Positions 16,864 to 25,129 of a stretch of 64,000 bases of DNA are shown here, one piece after another. Origin of the DNA: Chthonomonas sp. UBA2362 (GTDB lineage: Bacteria > Armatimonadota > Fimbriimonadia > Fimbriimonadales > Fimbriimonadaceae). Below the pieces are notes generated by a model, which did no database searches, was not told the DNA's origin, and saw nothing but the letters and a program-made list of their open reading frames with translations. The translations under genes and the position numbers were made by a program. The stretch covers positions 358,473 through 422,472 of the forward strand of contig DDTO01000004.1 of the NCBI GenBank assembly GCA_002344135.1, given 5' to 3'. The stretch's first letter is position 1; the number at the start of each line of letters is the position of its first letter.

Positions 16864-18471
16864 ATGCCGCTGGTGGGACGGGTGGGGAGGAAGCGACCGC
16901 GCGCACGGCTGGCGATGGTGGTGCTCTACTTCATCCTCGCAGCCGGTGCGCTGACCACGCTCTATCCCTTCGCGATCATGGCCTCGACCGGGCTCAAGGG
17001 GCCGACCGACCAGAACACGCTCGATCTCGTGCCTGCCTACCTCTCTGACCCGGCCGTATTGGGTGAGAAATACCTCGACGATAAGTATTCCGGCAACATC
17101 AGTCTGATCGGCGCCACGCGTCTCGGAGCCGATGCCACACCCGAGGAAATCGCTGCCTACGAGCGGTTTCTCATGAGCCTTCCCAACGAGTGGTGGCAGG
17201 CGGGCTTTCGTACCGCTACGACCCAAGTGACGAGCCGCCTCAGCCTCCGGTATCAAGCGTGGCTCCGAAGCAAGTATCGGACGATCCAGGAGCTCAATCG
17301 TGCCTACATCGAGGAGAACGTCGCCTTTCAGACGGTCTCGCCCCCGAACGAGCTGCTCGAGCGCGCCAACTGGGTACCTCTGCCGGGCAAAAAGATCGAA
17401 GAGTGGCAGGAGTTCAAGCGCACACTGCCCGCCGAGTTCCGCATCCCCATGCTGGGACGAAGGATGTGGCAAGAGTTCCTTCGCTCCGAGTTTCAGAACC
17501 AGATCGACGCGGTGCCCGGCTTGCTCCGTGGCGATGCGAAGAAGTTCGAGGAGATCGCTTTCGAGGCACAAATCCTCGAGGAAGCGCTCCCCCCTTCCTT
17601 TCGCTTGCGAGAGGAAGGGGGTAGGGGGATGGAGAGCGAGCTCGCCTCGAAGTTCGTCCGCGAGCGACTGCCGGCCCGGTATCGCAACGGCAAAACCGTG
17701 GAGGACCTATGGCAGAGCTTCATCGGGCGACCTGGCGCGGTGCTGCCCATCGCCGCGTACGAAGCCCAGTTCGTCCAAGCAAACGCTGCTGAGCTGCGCC
17801 GGGAGTTCGCCGGGCGCAACTACCGCTACATCCTCGACTACATCCTCATCAACGGCCGAGCCGTCTGGAACACAGCGCTCTTCTGCCTTCTTGCAGTCCT
17901 CACGCAGCTGATCGTCAACCCCCTGGCGGCCTATGTCCTCTCGCGATACCCGATCCCGGCAGCGGGGAAGATTCTGCTTTTTCTGCTGGCGACGATGGCG
18001 TTCCCCGCCGAAGTGGCGATGATTCCGTCCTTCTTGCTGCTCAAGGATTTGGGCCTGTTGAACACGTTTGCTGCGCTAGTCCTGCCGAGCGCGGCGAGCG
18101 GGTACATGATCTTCTTGCTCAAGGGCTTCTTCGATTCGCTCCCGCGCGAACTCTACGAGAGCGGGGAGATCGACGGAGCAAAGGAGGTCACGCTGTTGTG
18201 GAAGATCGCCCTCCCGCTCAGCAAGCCGGTCCTCGGATACCTGGCACTGCTCGCCTTTATGAGCGCCTACGGAGCGTTCATGTATGCGTTCCTCGTCGCC
18301 CAGGATCAGCGCATGTGGACGCTGATGGTGTGGATCTACCAGCTTCAGGCGGTCGCGCCGAAAGCCGTCATGATGGCCGCGCTCACCCTTGCCGCCCTCC
18401 CCACACTGGTCGTCTTCCTCTTAGCCCAGCGAGTCATCATGCGCGGCATCGTTCTTCCGGGCGAGCGGTAG
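16864..18471 (+). CDS. Carbohydrate ABC transporter permease (MalG type) with long extracytoplasmic insertion
   Basis: 535 residues against about 280 for normal MalG-type permeases. Helix 1 is at about 15-40. A hydrophilic insertion runs from about 45 to 320, then a normal permease core with five helices and the ATPase-contact loop ESGEIDGAKEVTLLWKIALPLSKP, split as ESGEIDGA and LPLSKP (the EAA motif). The insertion contains WLRSKYRTIQELNRAY and a weaker second copy, FVRERLPARYR followed by VEDLW, which look like peripheral segments of GH42-type glycosidases. It may contact a binding protein or sugar. Partner permease, ATPase and sugar-binding protein genes are not adjacent. An in-frame hairpin lies inside the insertion (17590-17621). 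Confidence 0.82.
   Translation: MPLVGRVGRKRPRARLAMVVLYFILAAGALTTLYPFAIMASTGLKGPTDQNTLDLVPAYLSDPAVLGEKYLDDKYSGNISLIGATRLGADATPEEIAAYERFLMSLPNEWWQAGFRTATTQVTSRLSLRYQAWLRSKYRTIQELNRAYIEENVAFQTVSPPNELLERANWVPLPGKKIEEWQEFKRTLPAEFRIPMLGRRMWQEFLRSEFQNQIDAVPGLLRGDAKKFEEIAFEAQILEEALPPSFRLREEGGRGMESELASKFVRERLPARYRNGKTVEDLWQSFIGRPGAVLPIAAYEAQFVQANAAELRREFAGRNYRYILDYILINGRAVWNTALFCLLAVLTQLIVNPLAAYVLSRYPIPAAGKILLFLLATMAFPAEVAMIPSFLLLKDLGLLNTFAALVLPSAASGYMIFLLKGFFDSLPRELYESGEIDGAKEVTLLWKIALPLSKPVLGYLALLAFMSAYGAFMYAFLVAQDQRMWTLMVWIYQLQAVAPKAVMMAALTLAALPTLVVFLLAQRVIMRGIVLPGER
17590..17621. repeat. In-gene inverted repeat
   Basis: CCCCCTTCCT (17590-17599) and AGGAAGGGGG (17612-17621) form a perfect 10-bp stem with a 12-nt loop inside the permease coding sequence. 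It is read as a Pro/Arg/Gly-rich patch. It resembles the kind of palindrome found after icd (4907-4933) and may be a repeat that inserted in frame. Confidence 0.5.
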
Positions 18472-18525
18472 GTTCTCGGCAGTGCACGGCCTCGACAGCG
18501 GTTTGCGGCGGCCCTTCTTCTCGCC

Positions 18526-20127
18526 CTAATCCGCGGCCAGGCGGACCTTGGAATGCGGTAGATGGCCGAAGAGGGACTCGCGAAGCCCGGATACGCGCGG
18601 AGCGATAAGCTCGAAATCCTTCTGATAGTAGATCGGAACCCAGGGCGCGTCCTGAAGCACGATGTCTTCGGCCTTGGCATAGAGTGGAGCGCGGGCCTCC
18701 CAGTCCAGCAGGCTGTCGGCCTGCGAGCACAGCTTGTCGTAGTCGGGATTGCTATATCCGACCTTGTTCTCGGGACCATACGAAGCGAGCATGTAGGAAA
18801 GGAAGTTCTCGGCATCGAGATAGTCGGCGGCCCACCGCATGTGGAACAGCTGAAGCTCGCCTTTGCCCTCCTTCTCCAGATACGCGCCCCACTCCATCAT
18901 GCGGGGGTTGATCGTCACGCCGAGGTTGGTTTGCAGCTGGCCTTGGAGCGCTTCGGCGACGATTCGGACGTCGGGGCGGCCGTCGCGGAAGTTCAGTTCC
19001 ATCGGAGGCAGGCCCTTGCCGCCGGGGTAGCCGGCATCGGTCAGCAGCTTCTTGGCGCCCTCGGGATCGTACTTGATGTCGTTGGCGTCTTCCCGGTGGC
19101 CGAGGACACCCGGAGGCACGATGCCTTTGGCGACCTTGTTAACGCCGCCCAAGATGTCGCGCACGATGCGCTCCTTATCTACCGCCGTCGCGAAGGCTTG
19201 GCGCACTCGCCGATCCTTGAACGGCGGATACGACTGCTGGTTCATCCCCATGTAGTAGATGGACGGCCGATCGAAAGGCTTGAGGTCCTTGGCGAGCTTC
19301 TCGTCCTTGTTGATCGCGTCGAGATCCTGTCTCTCTAGGGCGACGATGTCGATCTCGCCGCTGCGGTATTTGTTCAGCCGGGTGGCGGGGTCCTTGATCA
19401 CGGGGCGCTCGATGCGGTCGATCGCGGGCTTGCCGTCCCAGTAATCGGGGTTCGCCTCCATGGCGATGAGCTGGTTGCGTTCGTACTGGGCGGCTTTGAA
19501 GGGGCCGGTGCCTACCATCTGCGAGACGGCGGTGATCGGGCCGCTGGCGGGGACGGCCTCCTTCGGCATGGCGCAGCAGATCAGGTACGTCAGCTTTCCC
19601 AGGAAGTACGGGCGCGGCTTGTCGATCGTTACCGCCAGGGTATGCGGGTCGCGCACCACGATCCCACTGATGCCGCCGGCCTTTCCGTCGTGATGCTCCT
19701 TGACGCCGACGATGTCGGACAGGTACTGCCACGTCGGAGAGGCGAGATCCTTGCTCGTATTGCGTTCCATCGTCCACTTGATGTCGTCCGCGGTCAATTC
19801 GCGGCCGTTGTGGAACTTCACGCCCTTGCGAATGTGGAAGACATAGGTGCGGCCTTCGTCTTCGACGTCCCAGCTCTCGGCCAGGCGGCCTTCTGGCAGG
19901 TTGTCCTCGCCCCAGCCGACGAGGCCTTCGAAGACCTGCTGCAGGGCGTCGATGGTGTCGCCGTCGCGGACGAGGCCGGGATCGAGCGTCGTGGGATCGT
20001 CGGGGATCGGGTAGCGAAGCACGTTCGCCTTGCCCTTGGCCGCCCGCTCCGAGAAACCGCCGCCGGACTTGCCGCAACCGACCGAGAACAGGAGCACCAC
20101 ACAGCCGAGCAACCACCACGCCTTCAT
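18526..20127 (-). CDS. ABC transporter substrate-binding lipoprotein, family 5 (peptide/nickel type)
   Basis: 533 residues. A lipoprotein signal peptide (VVLLFSVGCGKS) anchors the protein by Cys18. The mature part follows the SBP_bac_5 plan, with PTTLDPGLVRDGDT near the start and FHIRKGVKFHNGRELTADD at about residue 95, the hallmark of OppA/DppA-type binding proteins. These deliver oligopeptides, or sometimes oligosaccharides, to an ABC permease. No cognate permease or ATPase lies in this window. The neighbouring permease is of the sugar type and convergent, so it is not an obvious partner. TAAACT lies six bases before the ATG. Confidence 0.92.
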   Translation of the reverse strand: MKAWWLLGCVVLLFSVGCGKSGGGFSERAAKGKANVLRYPIPDDPTTLDPGLVRDGDTIDALQQVFEGLVGWGEDNLPEGRLAESWDVEDEGRTYVFHIRKGVKFHNGRELTADDIKWTMERNTSKDLASPTWQYLSDIVGVKEHHDGKAGGISGIVVRDPHTLAVTIDKPRPYFLGKLTYLICCAMPKEAVPASGPITAVSQMVGTGPFKAAQYERNQLIAMEANPDYWDGKPAIDRIERPVIKDPATRLNKYRSGEIDIVALERQDLDAINKDEKLAKDLKPFDRPSIYYMGMNQQSYPPFKDRRVRQAFATAVDKERIVRDILGGVNKVAKGIVPPGVLGHREDANDIKYDPEGAKKLLTDAGYPGGKGLPPMELNFRDGRPDVRIVAEALQGQLQTNLGVTINPRMMEWGAYLEKEGKGELQLFHMRWAADYLDAENFLSYMLASYGPENKVGYSNPDYDKLCSQADSLLDWEARAPLYAKAEDIVLQDAPWVPIYYQKDFELIAPRVSGLRESLFGHLPHSKVRLAAD

Positions 20128-20136
20128 GACAGGAGT

Positions 20137-22644
20137 TTACTCCCGGCGCCCGGCGAGCATCGCGTTCAGGAGCAGCTTATCCAGCCCGGGCCACATCGCG
20201 CGCTCGGTCGGGTCTTCGGCAAAGACGAACACGTGGCCGCGCCCCATGGGTTGGTCGTGGAGCCAGACAGCGCCGCGGAGGGCCTCCTCGCTGTCGGGCC
20301 ACGCCCAGCCGCTGAGGAGGCTCTTGGCGTCCTTCGCCGAGGCGAACGAGACGACCGCGCCTCCTTCCGGGGCGGCCACCAGGAAGCTGCCGCCGTCGAT
20401 CGGGACCGGAAGCGGAAGCGAGGCGTCGTACCCGGCAGCGAAGCTGGATCGAGGGTTAAGCTCGGCCCGGAAGATCGAGCCGGGGATGCTCATCGCCTCG
20501 CGCGTCTGAAGCTTGGCGAAGCCTTTCTCCCCGAGCGCCCAGCCGGGCCGACCCAGAACCACGAGCGAGCCGCCCGCGCGGACCCAGTCCTTCAGCGCCT
20601 GGCTGGGCGGCGGATAGGCGCCGGGAGGGCAGACGATGCAAGTGGCGTCCCCGGGATCGGAAAGCGCGCCGGTGGTGACGGGAGTGAAGGGCAGGCCGAA
20701 CGTCCGCTCCAGCGCGAACCACGCCGATCCGAACGAAGTGGTCCCGCCCTCGCCGCCGAAGACCACCGCGATACGCGGCTTGCCCAGCGGCGAGGCATCG
20801 CTTCCAGGGCCGGTGTCGCCGCCGTCCGGGTACGCGGTTTCCAGCGGCTCGAAGGTCACGCCGCGCTTTTCCGCGACCCTTGCGAGCGTTTCCGCCACGT
20901 CCGCGTTGTATTGGCGCAGGACCAGGAAGGTCCCCGCGGCGAGCGTCTTGCCTCCGACGGTCATCGCCTCGTCGGCCACGTCGACCCGCACGCCCGCGGC
21001 GAGCAGATCGAAGGCCGCGAGGGCGTCGTCCCGGTCGGCATACCGAAGCGCCGCGCCCTGCTTGCCGAGGCGAGCGGTCCCGCGCACCGCGGCCGGTTCG
21101 CCGAGCACGAGCGCCGGGGTCTCCGAAGCCCACCAGCCCGTCAGCCCATGGCCGTAGACCAGCGACCAGGCGGTGATGTCATAGAACTCGGCTTCCGGCC
21201 CCGGCGGATACTGTTCCTTGGCGCTCCGGGCCTTGAACGCGGCGGCTTGGCGCTCGACGAACTCCGGCTCGAAATCGGACGCGGGCTCCAGCAGGGCCTT
21301 CGCGAGGAGGCCTTGGGGTTGTGCGAGGTCGACGACGAGGCTTCCGGCGGGGAAGTCGTGGTCCGCGGCCTTGCCTCCGGCGTAGGCGGTGGCTCGCTGC
21401 CTGAAGGGCTTCGTCGCCCAGCCGCTCGCGATCCCGTGGCGGCCCAGCTGCTCGCGGAGGCGGAGGAGCGGGCGAGGGTCCGGCGCGGTCACGATCACCC
21501 GGCGGAATCGGCCCAAAGCCGCGCCGGTGTTCGCGGAGGCCTTATAGGCGGCGTACTCCGCGCCGAGGGCCTCGCGGCGAGCGGCGGCGGCTTCGATGGT
21601 CGCCAGCGCCGTGGTCAGGTGCTTCGCCATGCCGTCCCGCAGCGTCGTGACGACGCCCGAGCCGCGCTCGATGGCCAGCCGCGAGCCGCCGTCGGTCTCG
21701 TGGGTCATCCCGATCGCGCCCGTCAGCGTGTTCCACGAGTCCAGGTAACCCGCATAGTAGAAGTCGAACGTCCGCCGCACGAAGTAGAGCCAGCCCCGCT
21801 CGTCGAAGGCCGCCGCGCTCGCCCGCCCGAAGAGGTCCGTCCACTTTTCGTAACGCTCCCGTCCGATATTCACATTCAGCGACATGGAGCAGGGCGGAAA
21901 GAAATAGGTGTCGACCTCTCCGTGCTGGTCGATATACACCTGCGGGTTCCAGCGCAGGACCTCGGCGGCTTCCTGCCGCGACTCCGCCTGAGACATCGCG
22001 ACGCGATCCCTGTTCATGTCGAACCGGTAGTGGTTCGTCCGGCCTCCGACGACGCTCGGCGGGCGCTGCTCGAAGGCCGCGCGAGAGGGGCTGCCGACCG
22101 CCACCGAGTTGTACCAAACCACGAAGCGCTCGTGGCCGTCCGGGTTGTAGACCGGGTTCACGATCACGAGTGCGTGGGCGAGCGCCTCGGCGACTCGCGG
22201 GCTGCGCGAGGCCGCCAGCGTGTAGATCAGCCACATCCCGGATTCGAAGGAAGCCGTCTCGTCGCCGTGGACGCACTCGTTGATCCACACGACGACGGGA
22301 AGGCCGCGGCGGGCCCCTGCGCTGGCGTCCGTGCCCCTCGCGACGGAGTCCCACCCGGCGCGAATGGCGTCCAGGCGGGCGATATTTTCGGGGCTGCCGA
22401 GCACGGCGATGCGCAGCTCGCGCCCCTCGGTGCTCTTGCCGTAGGGCAGGAGGCGCATGCGGGCGGGCGCGGCCTCCGCGATCCCCCGCAGGACCCGCTC
22501 CTGGGCGTCGTAGGTCGTGTGCCGCTCGCCCGGCGCGTAGCCGAGAATCCGCGCCGGGTCCGGAACGGCTGCATCATAGGGCCCGAAGCCGAGGAAGTCG
22601 AACGGCGAGCCGAGCAGGGCGGCCGCGAGAAGCGGGGCGAGCAT
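20137..22644 (-). CDS. Zinc carboxypeptidase, peptidase family M14
   Basis: 835 residues. After a short signal-like N-terminus (MLAPLLAAALLG) comes an M14 domain with the zinc site HGDE (His126, Glu129) and a later His in YIDQHGEVDTYFFPP. NPVYNPDGHERF and RFDMNRD are further M14 landmarks. The C-terminal 350 residues, with PKIAVVFGGEG-type strands, look like a glutamine-amidotransferase-like or flavodoxin-like accessory fold, as in other large M14 proteins. It is probably an exported peptidase. The frame is open further upstream, but TATCAT six bases before the ATG at 22644 and the signal-like start decide this position. It ends nine bases before the binding-protein gene. Confidence 0.85.
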   Translation of the reverse strand: MLAPLLAAALLGSPFDFLGFGPYDAAVPDPARILGYAPGERHTTYDAQERVLRGIAEAAPARMRLLPYGKSTEGRELRIAVLGSPENIARLDAIRAGWDSVARGTDASAGARRGLPVVVWINECVHGDETASFESGMWLIYTLAASRSPRVAEALAHALVIVNPVYNPDGHERFVVWYNSVAVGSPSRAAFEQRPPSVVGGRTNHYRFDMNRDRVAMSQAESRQEAAEVLRWNPQVYIDQHGEVDTYFFPPCSMSLNVNIGRERYEKWTDLFGRASAAAFDERGWLYFVRRTFDFYYAGYLDSWNTLTGAIGMTHETDGGSRLAIERGSGVVTTLRDGMAKHLTTALATIEAAAARREALGAEYAAYKASANTGAALGRFRRVIVTAPDPRPLLRLREQLGRHGIASGWATKPFRQRATAYAGGKAADHDFPAGSLVVDLAQPQGLLAKALLEPASDFEPEFVERQAAAFKARSAKEQYPPGPEAEFYDITAWSLVYGHGLTGWWASETPALVLGEPAAVRGTARLGKQGAALRYADRDDALAAFDLLAAGVRVDVADEAMTVGGKTLAAGTFLVLRQYNADVAETLARVAEKRGVTFEPLETAYPDGGDTGPGSDASPLGKPRIAVVFGGEGGTTSFGSAWFALERTFGLPFTPVTTGALSDPGDATCIVCPPGAYPPPSQALKDWVRAGGSLVVLGRPGWALGEKGFAKLQTREAMSIPGSIFRAELNPRSSFAAGYDASLPLPVPIDGGSFLVAAPEGGAVVSFASAKDAKSLLSGWAWPDSEEALRGAVWLHDQPMGRGHVFVFAEDPTERAMWPGLDKLLLNAMLAGRRE

Positions 22645-22825
22645 GGGCCGATGATAGCCGATGCGAGCGCCCCCCTCGTGCTCGTCATCCCGACCGGAGC
22701 GAAGCGGAGTGGAGGGATCGTCCTGCCAAAGCCCTAGCTTCGGCCAAGGCTCCCCCACGACAATCCCTCGGCAAGCTCGGTTTGACGAACCCCCATCCCG
22801 ACTGGAACCGAGCGAAGGCGCTCGG
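22645..22825. other. Intergenic region with repeat remnant
   Basis: This 181-bp gap between the M14 and CxxCH genes holds the -10 hexamer for the M14 gene and a hairpin after the CxxCH gene. It also has a stretch at 22684-22730 (TCATCCCGACCGGAGCGAAG followed by a GGAG-rich half) that looks like a dispersed intergenic repeat. No gene is visible. Confidence 0.4.
22808..22825 (-). terminator. Terminator hairpin of the CxxCH protein gene
   Basis: CCGAGCG and CGCTCGG (22808-22814 and 22819-22825) form a 7-bp stem with a 4-nt loop, directly after the stop codon on the minus strand. Confidence 0.5.
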
Positions 22826-23122
22826 CTACTTCTTTGTCGGCGGGTACGGCTTGGTGGGCTTCGCCGCCTTGCCGACCGCGCCCGCCTTGACCCCCGCCGC
22901 CTTGGCTTCCTTCTTCTCGTCGAATCCTTTGAAACTGTGGCCCTTGGCGGCATAGAAGAGCCCGCGGAAGCCGCGCGGCCCCGCGCCGGCGTCGGCGAGA
23001 TGACAGAAGTTGCACGCCTTCCTTTCCTTCTGGGCGTACACGGGGGTGGCCTGGGCGACCATGACGCCGGGACCGGCGGCGAAGAGCGCGAGGGCGAGCC
23101 CCGCCAAAGCGACATGCTTCAT
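22826..23122 (-). CDS. Small exported protein with one CxxCH haem-type motif
   Basis: 98 residues. A signal peptide (LALFAAGPGVMVAQA) leads a short mature part with a single CNFCH motif (Cys37, Cys40, His41), the c-type haem attachment site. A basic, Lys/Pro/Ala-rich tail follows, and no clear distal Met ligand region is visible. It may be a small periplasmic cytochrome c or a redox partner. It is too short for a normal cytochrome c domain, so haem binding should be treated as likely but unproven. It lies nine bases downstream of tkt on the same strand. Confidence 0.7.
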   Translation of the reverse strand: MKHVALAGLALALFAAGPGVMVAQATPVYAQKERKACNFCHLADAGAGPRGFRGLFYAAKGHSFKGFDEKKEAKAAGVKAGAVGKAAKPTKPYPPTKK

Positions 23123-23131
23123 GACGAGTGA

Positions 23132-25099
23132 CTACTCTCGCGCGGCGCCGGAAGTGCCCGCGAGCAGGTCCCTCGCCCGAGCCGCGACGTTCGCGGGCGT
23201 GAAGCCGAACTTCTCGAAGAGCACCTCGCCGGGCGCGGAAGCCCCGAAACGGTCGATGCCGAGGGCGGCGTCGGCCCAGCGCTCCCACCCGAGAGTCGCG
23301 CCTGCCTCGATGGCGAGCGTCGGCGTCCCGGGCGGCAGCACGCTCTGGCGGTACGCCTCGCTCTGGCGCTCGAAGAGGAACCAGGAAGGCATCGAGACGA
23401 CCCGCGCGGCGATTCCCTCGTCCGCCAAAAGCCGGGCGCCCTCGATGGCGAGCCCGACCTCGCTTCCGGTCGCGACGAGGACGACCGCGGGAGTCCCCTC
23501 GCCGCGGAGGACATAGGCCCCCCTGCGCGCGGGATGCTCGACGACGTCTGCGGGAGAAACCGCCGGGACGCTCTGACGGGTCAAGACGATCGCGCAGGGC
23601 GTGGCCGCGCTTTCGAGGGCGAGCGCCCAGCACGCGGCGGTCTCGTTGCCGTCGGCGGGCCTCATGAGGTTGAAGTTGGGAATCGCGCGCAGGCTCATGA
23701 GCTGCTCGATGGGCTGGTGGGTGGGCCCGTCCTCGCCCAGGCCGATCGAATCATGGGAGAAGAGGAAGATCGTGGGGCACTGCATGAGCGCCGCCAGCCG
23801 CAGGGCGGGCCGGCAATAGTCGCTGAAGATGAGGAAGGTGCCGCCGAACGCCCGCATGCCGCCGTGGAGGGTGATTCCGTTGCACGCGGCGGCCATCGCA
23901 TGCTCGCGGACGCCGAAGGCGATGTTGCGCCCCTCTGGGCTGCCGGCCTGCATGGAGCCGCCGCCGTGGATCTCGGTGAAGACGCTCTCCGCGAGGTCCG
24001 CGCTTCCGCCGACGAGGGTCGGAAAGAGCGCCGCGACGGCGTCGATGACGGCCTGGCTCGCCTTGCGGGTGGCTACGCTCTCGGCGAAGGTGGGGAGGGC
24101 GCCCTTCCAGTCCCCGGCGGCGCTCGGGTAGGCCTGCGTATAGGCGTCGTAGCGCTCGCTCCAGGCGCGATGGGCCTCCGTCCCCCGCTCTCCCACACGG
24201 CGGTAGAAGTCGCGGACGTCGTCGGGGACGAAGAAAGGCTCCTCGGGCAAGCCGAGGGCGCGCTTGGTGAGGAGCGTTTCCTCCGGCCCGAGGGGAGCGC
24301 CATGCGCCTTGCTCGACCCGGCCTTGTTGGGACTGCCGTACCCGATGACCGTCCGGCAGGCGATGAGGCTGGGTCGCTCTCCCGCGGCCTTGGCGGCGGC
24401 GATGGCGCGGTCGACCGCGTCGGGGTCGAGTCCGTCGACGCTCTGGACGTGCCAGCCCAACGCCTCGAACCGGCGCGGAGTGTCATCGCTGAAGGTGAGG
24501 TCGGTCCCGCCGTCGATGGTGATCCGGTTGTCGTCGTAGAGCCAGACGAGCCTGCCGAGGCGCTGGTGCCCGGCGAGCGAAGCGGCCTCCTGGGCGACGC
24601 CCTCCATGAGATCGCCATCCGAGCACAGGACGTAGGTCCAGTGGCCGAAGAGATCCTCGTAACCGGGCCGAGCGCGGGTGGCGCGCAGAAACCTCTCGGC
24701 GAGCGCCATGCCTACGGAAGTGGCGACGCCCTGGCCGAGGGGGCCCGTCGCCATCTCGACGCCCGGCGTGAGGTGGTTCTCCGGGTGCCCGGGCGTCCGG
24801 CTCCCCCATTGGCGGAAGTTCTGGAGCTCGGCGAGAGGAAGATCGTAGCCGGTAAGGAAGAGCAGGGCGTAGAGGAGCATGGAGCCGTGGCCCGCGCTGA
24901 GGATGAAGCGGTCGCGGTCCGGCCAGCCGGGATCGCTCGGGTCGAATCGGAGATGGCGGGTCCAGAGCGCGTGGGCTATGGCCGCCGCTCCCAGAGGCAG
25001 GCCGGGGTGCCCGCTCTTTGCCCTTTGGACGGCGTCCACCGCCAGTCCGCGCACGACGGCGATGCAAGCCTCTTCGAGATGGGGAACGACCGGCGCCAT
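23132..25099 (-). CDS. tkt: Transketolase
   Basis: This 655-residue thiamine-diphosphate enzyme of the pentose phosphate pathway transfers two-carbon units between sugar phosphates. Visible features are the N-terminal [16 protein letters not shown], the ThDP/Mg motif [20 protein letters not shown] (GDG...N), FGVREHAM in the pyrimidine-binding domain, and the C-terminal domain with LVATGSEV. The length is normal. TACGCT lies seven bases before the ATG, so it has its own leaderless promoter despite following the GGDEF/HD-GYP gene by only 30 bp. Confidence 0.96.
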   Translation of the reverse strand: MAPVVPHLEEACIAVVRGLAVDAVQRAKSGHPGLPLGAAAIAHALWTRHLRFDPSDPGWPDRDRFILSAGHGSMLLYALLFLTGYDLPLAELQNFRQWGSRTPGHPENHLTPGVEMATGPLGQGVATSVGMALAERFLRATRARPGYEDLFGHWTYVLCSDGDLMEGVAQEAASLAGHQRLGRLVWLYDDNRITIDGGTDLTFSDDTPRRFEALGWHVQSVDGLDPDAVDRAIAAAKAAGERPSLIACRTVIGYGSPNKAGSSKAHGAPLGPEETLLTKRALGLPEEPFFVPDDVRDFYRRVGERGTEAHRAWSERYDAYTQAYPSAAGDWKGALPTFAESVATRKASQAVIDAVAALFPTLVGGSADLAESVFTEIHGGGSMQAGSPEGRNIAFGVREHAMAAACNGITLHGGMRAFGGTFLIFSDYCRPALRLAALMQCPTIFLFSHDSIGLGEDGPTHQPIEQLMSLRAIPNFNLMRPADGNETAACWALALESAATPCAIVLTRQSVPAVSPADVVEHPARRGAYVLRGEGTPAVVLVATGSEVGLAIEGARLLADEGIAARVVSMPSWFLFERQSEAYRQSVLPPGTPTLAIEAGATLGWERWADAALGIDRFGASAPGEVLFEKFGFTPANVAARARDLLAGTSGAARE

Positions 25100-25129
25100 G
25101 ATCAGGAGCGTACCCCTGCGGCAGGGGAC

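Noticed and set aside
19642..22737. A 1031-codon plus-strand frame antisense to the binding-protein and M14 genes
   Set aside because: It is a shadow of high-G+C codon bias. The opposite strand has clear family motifs and promoters, and this frame shows no domain and is Arg/Gly/Ala rich throughout.
22645..23115. An N-terminal extension of the M14 peptidase frame
   Set aside because: The extension overlaps the CxxCH gene in another frame, is not protein-like, and the -10 hexamer plus signal-like start favour ATG 22644.
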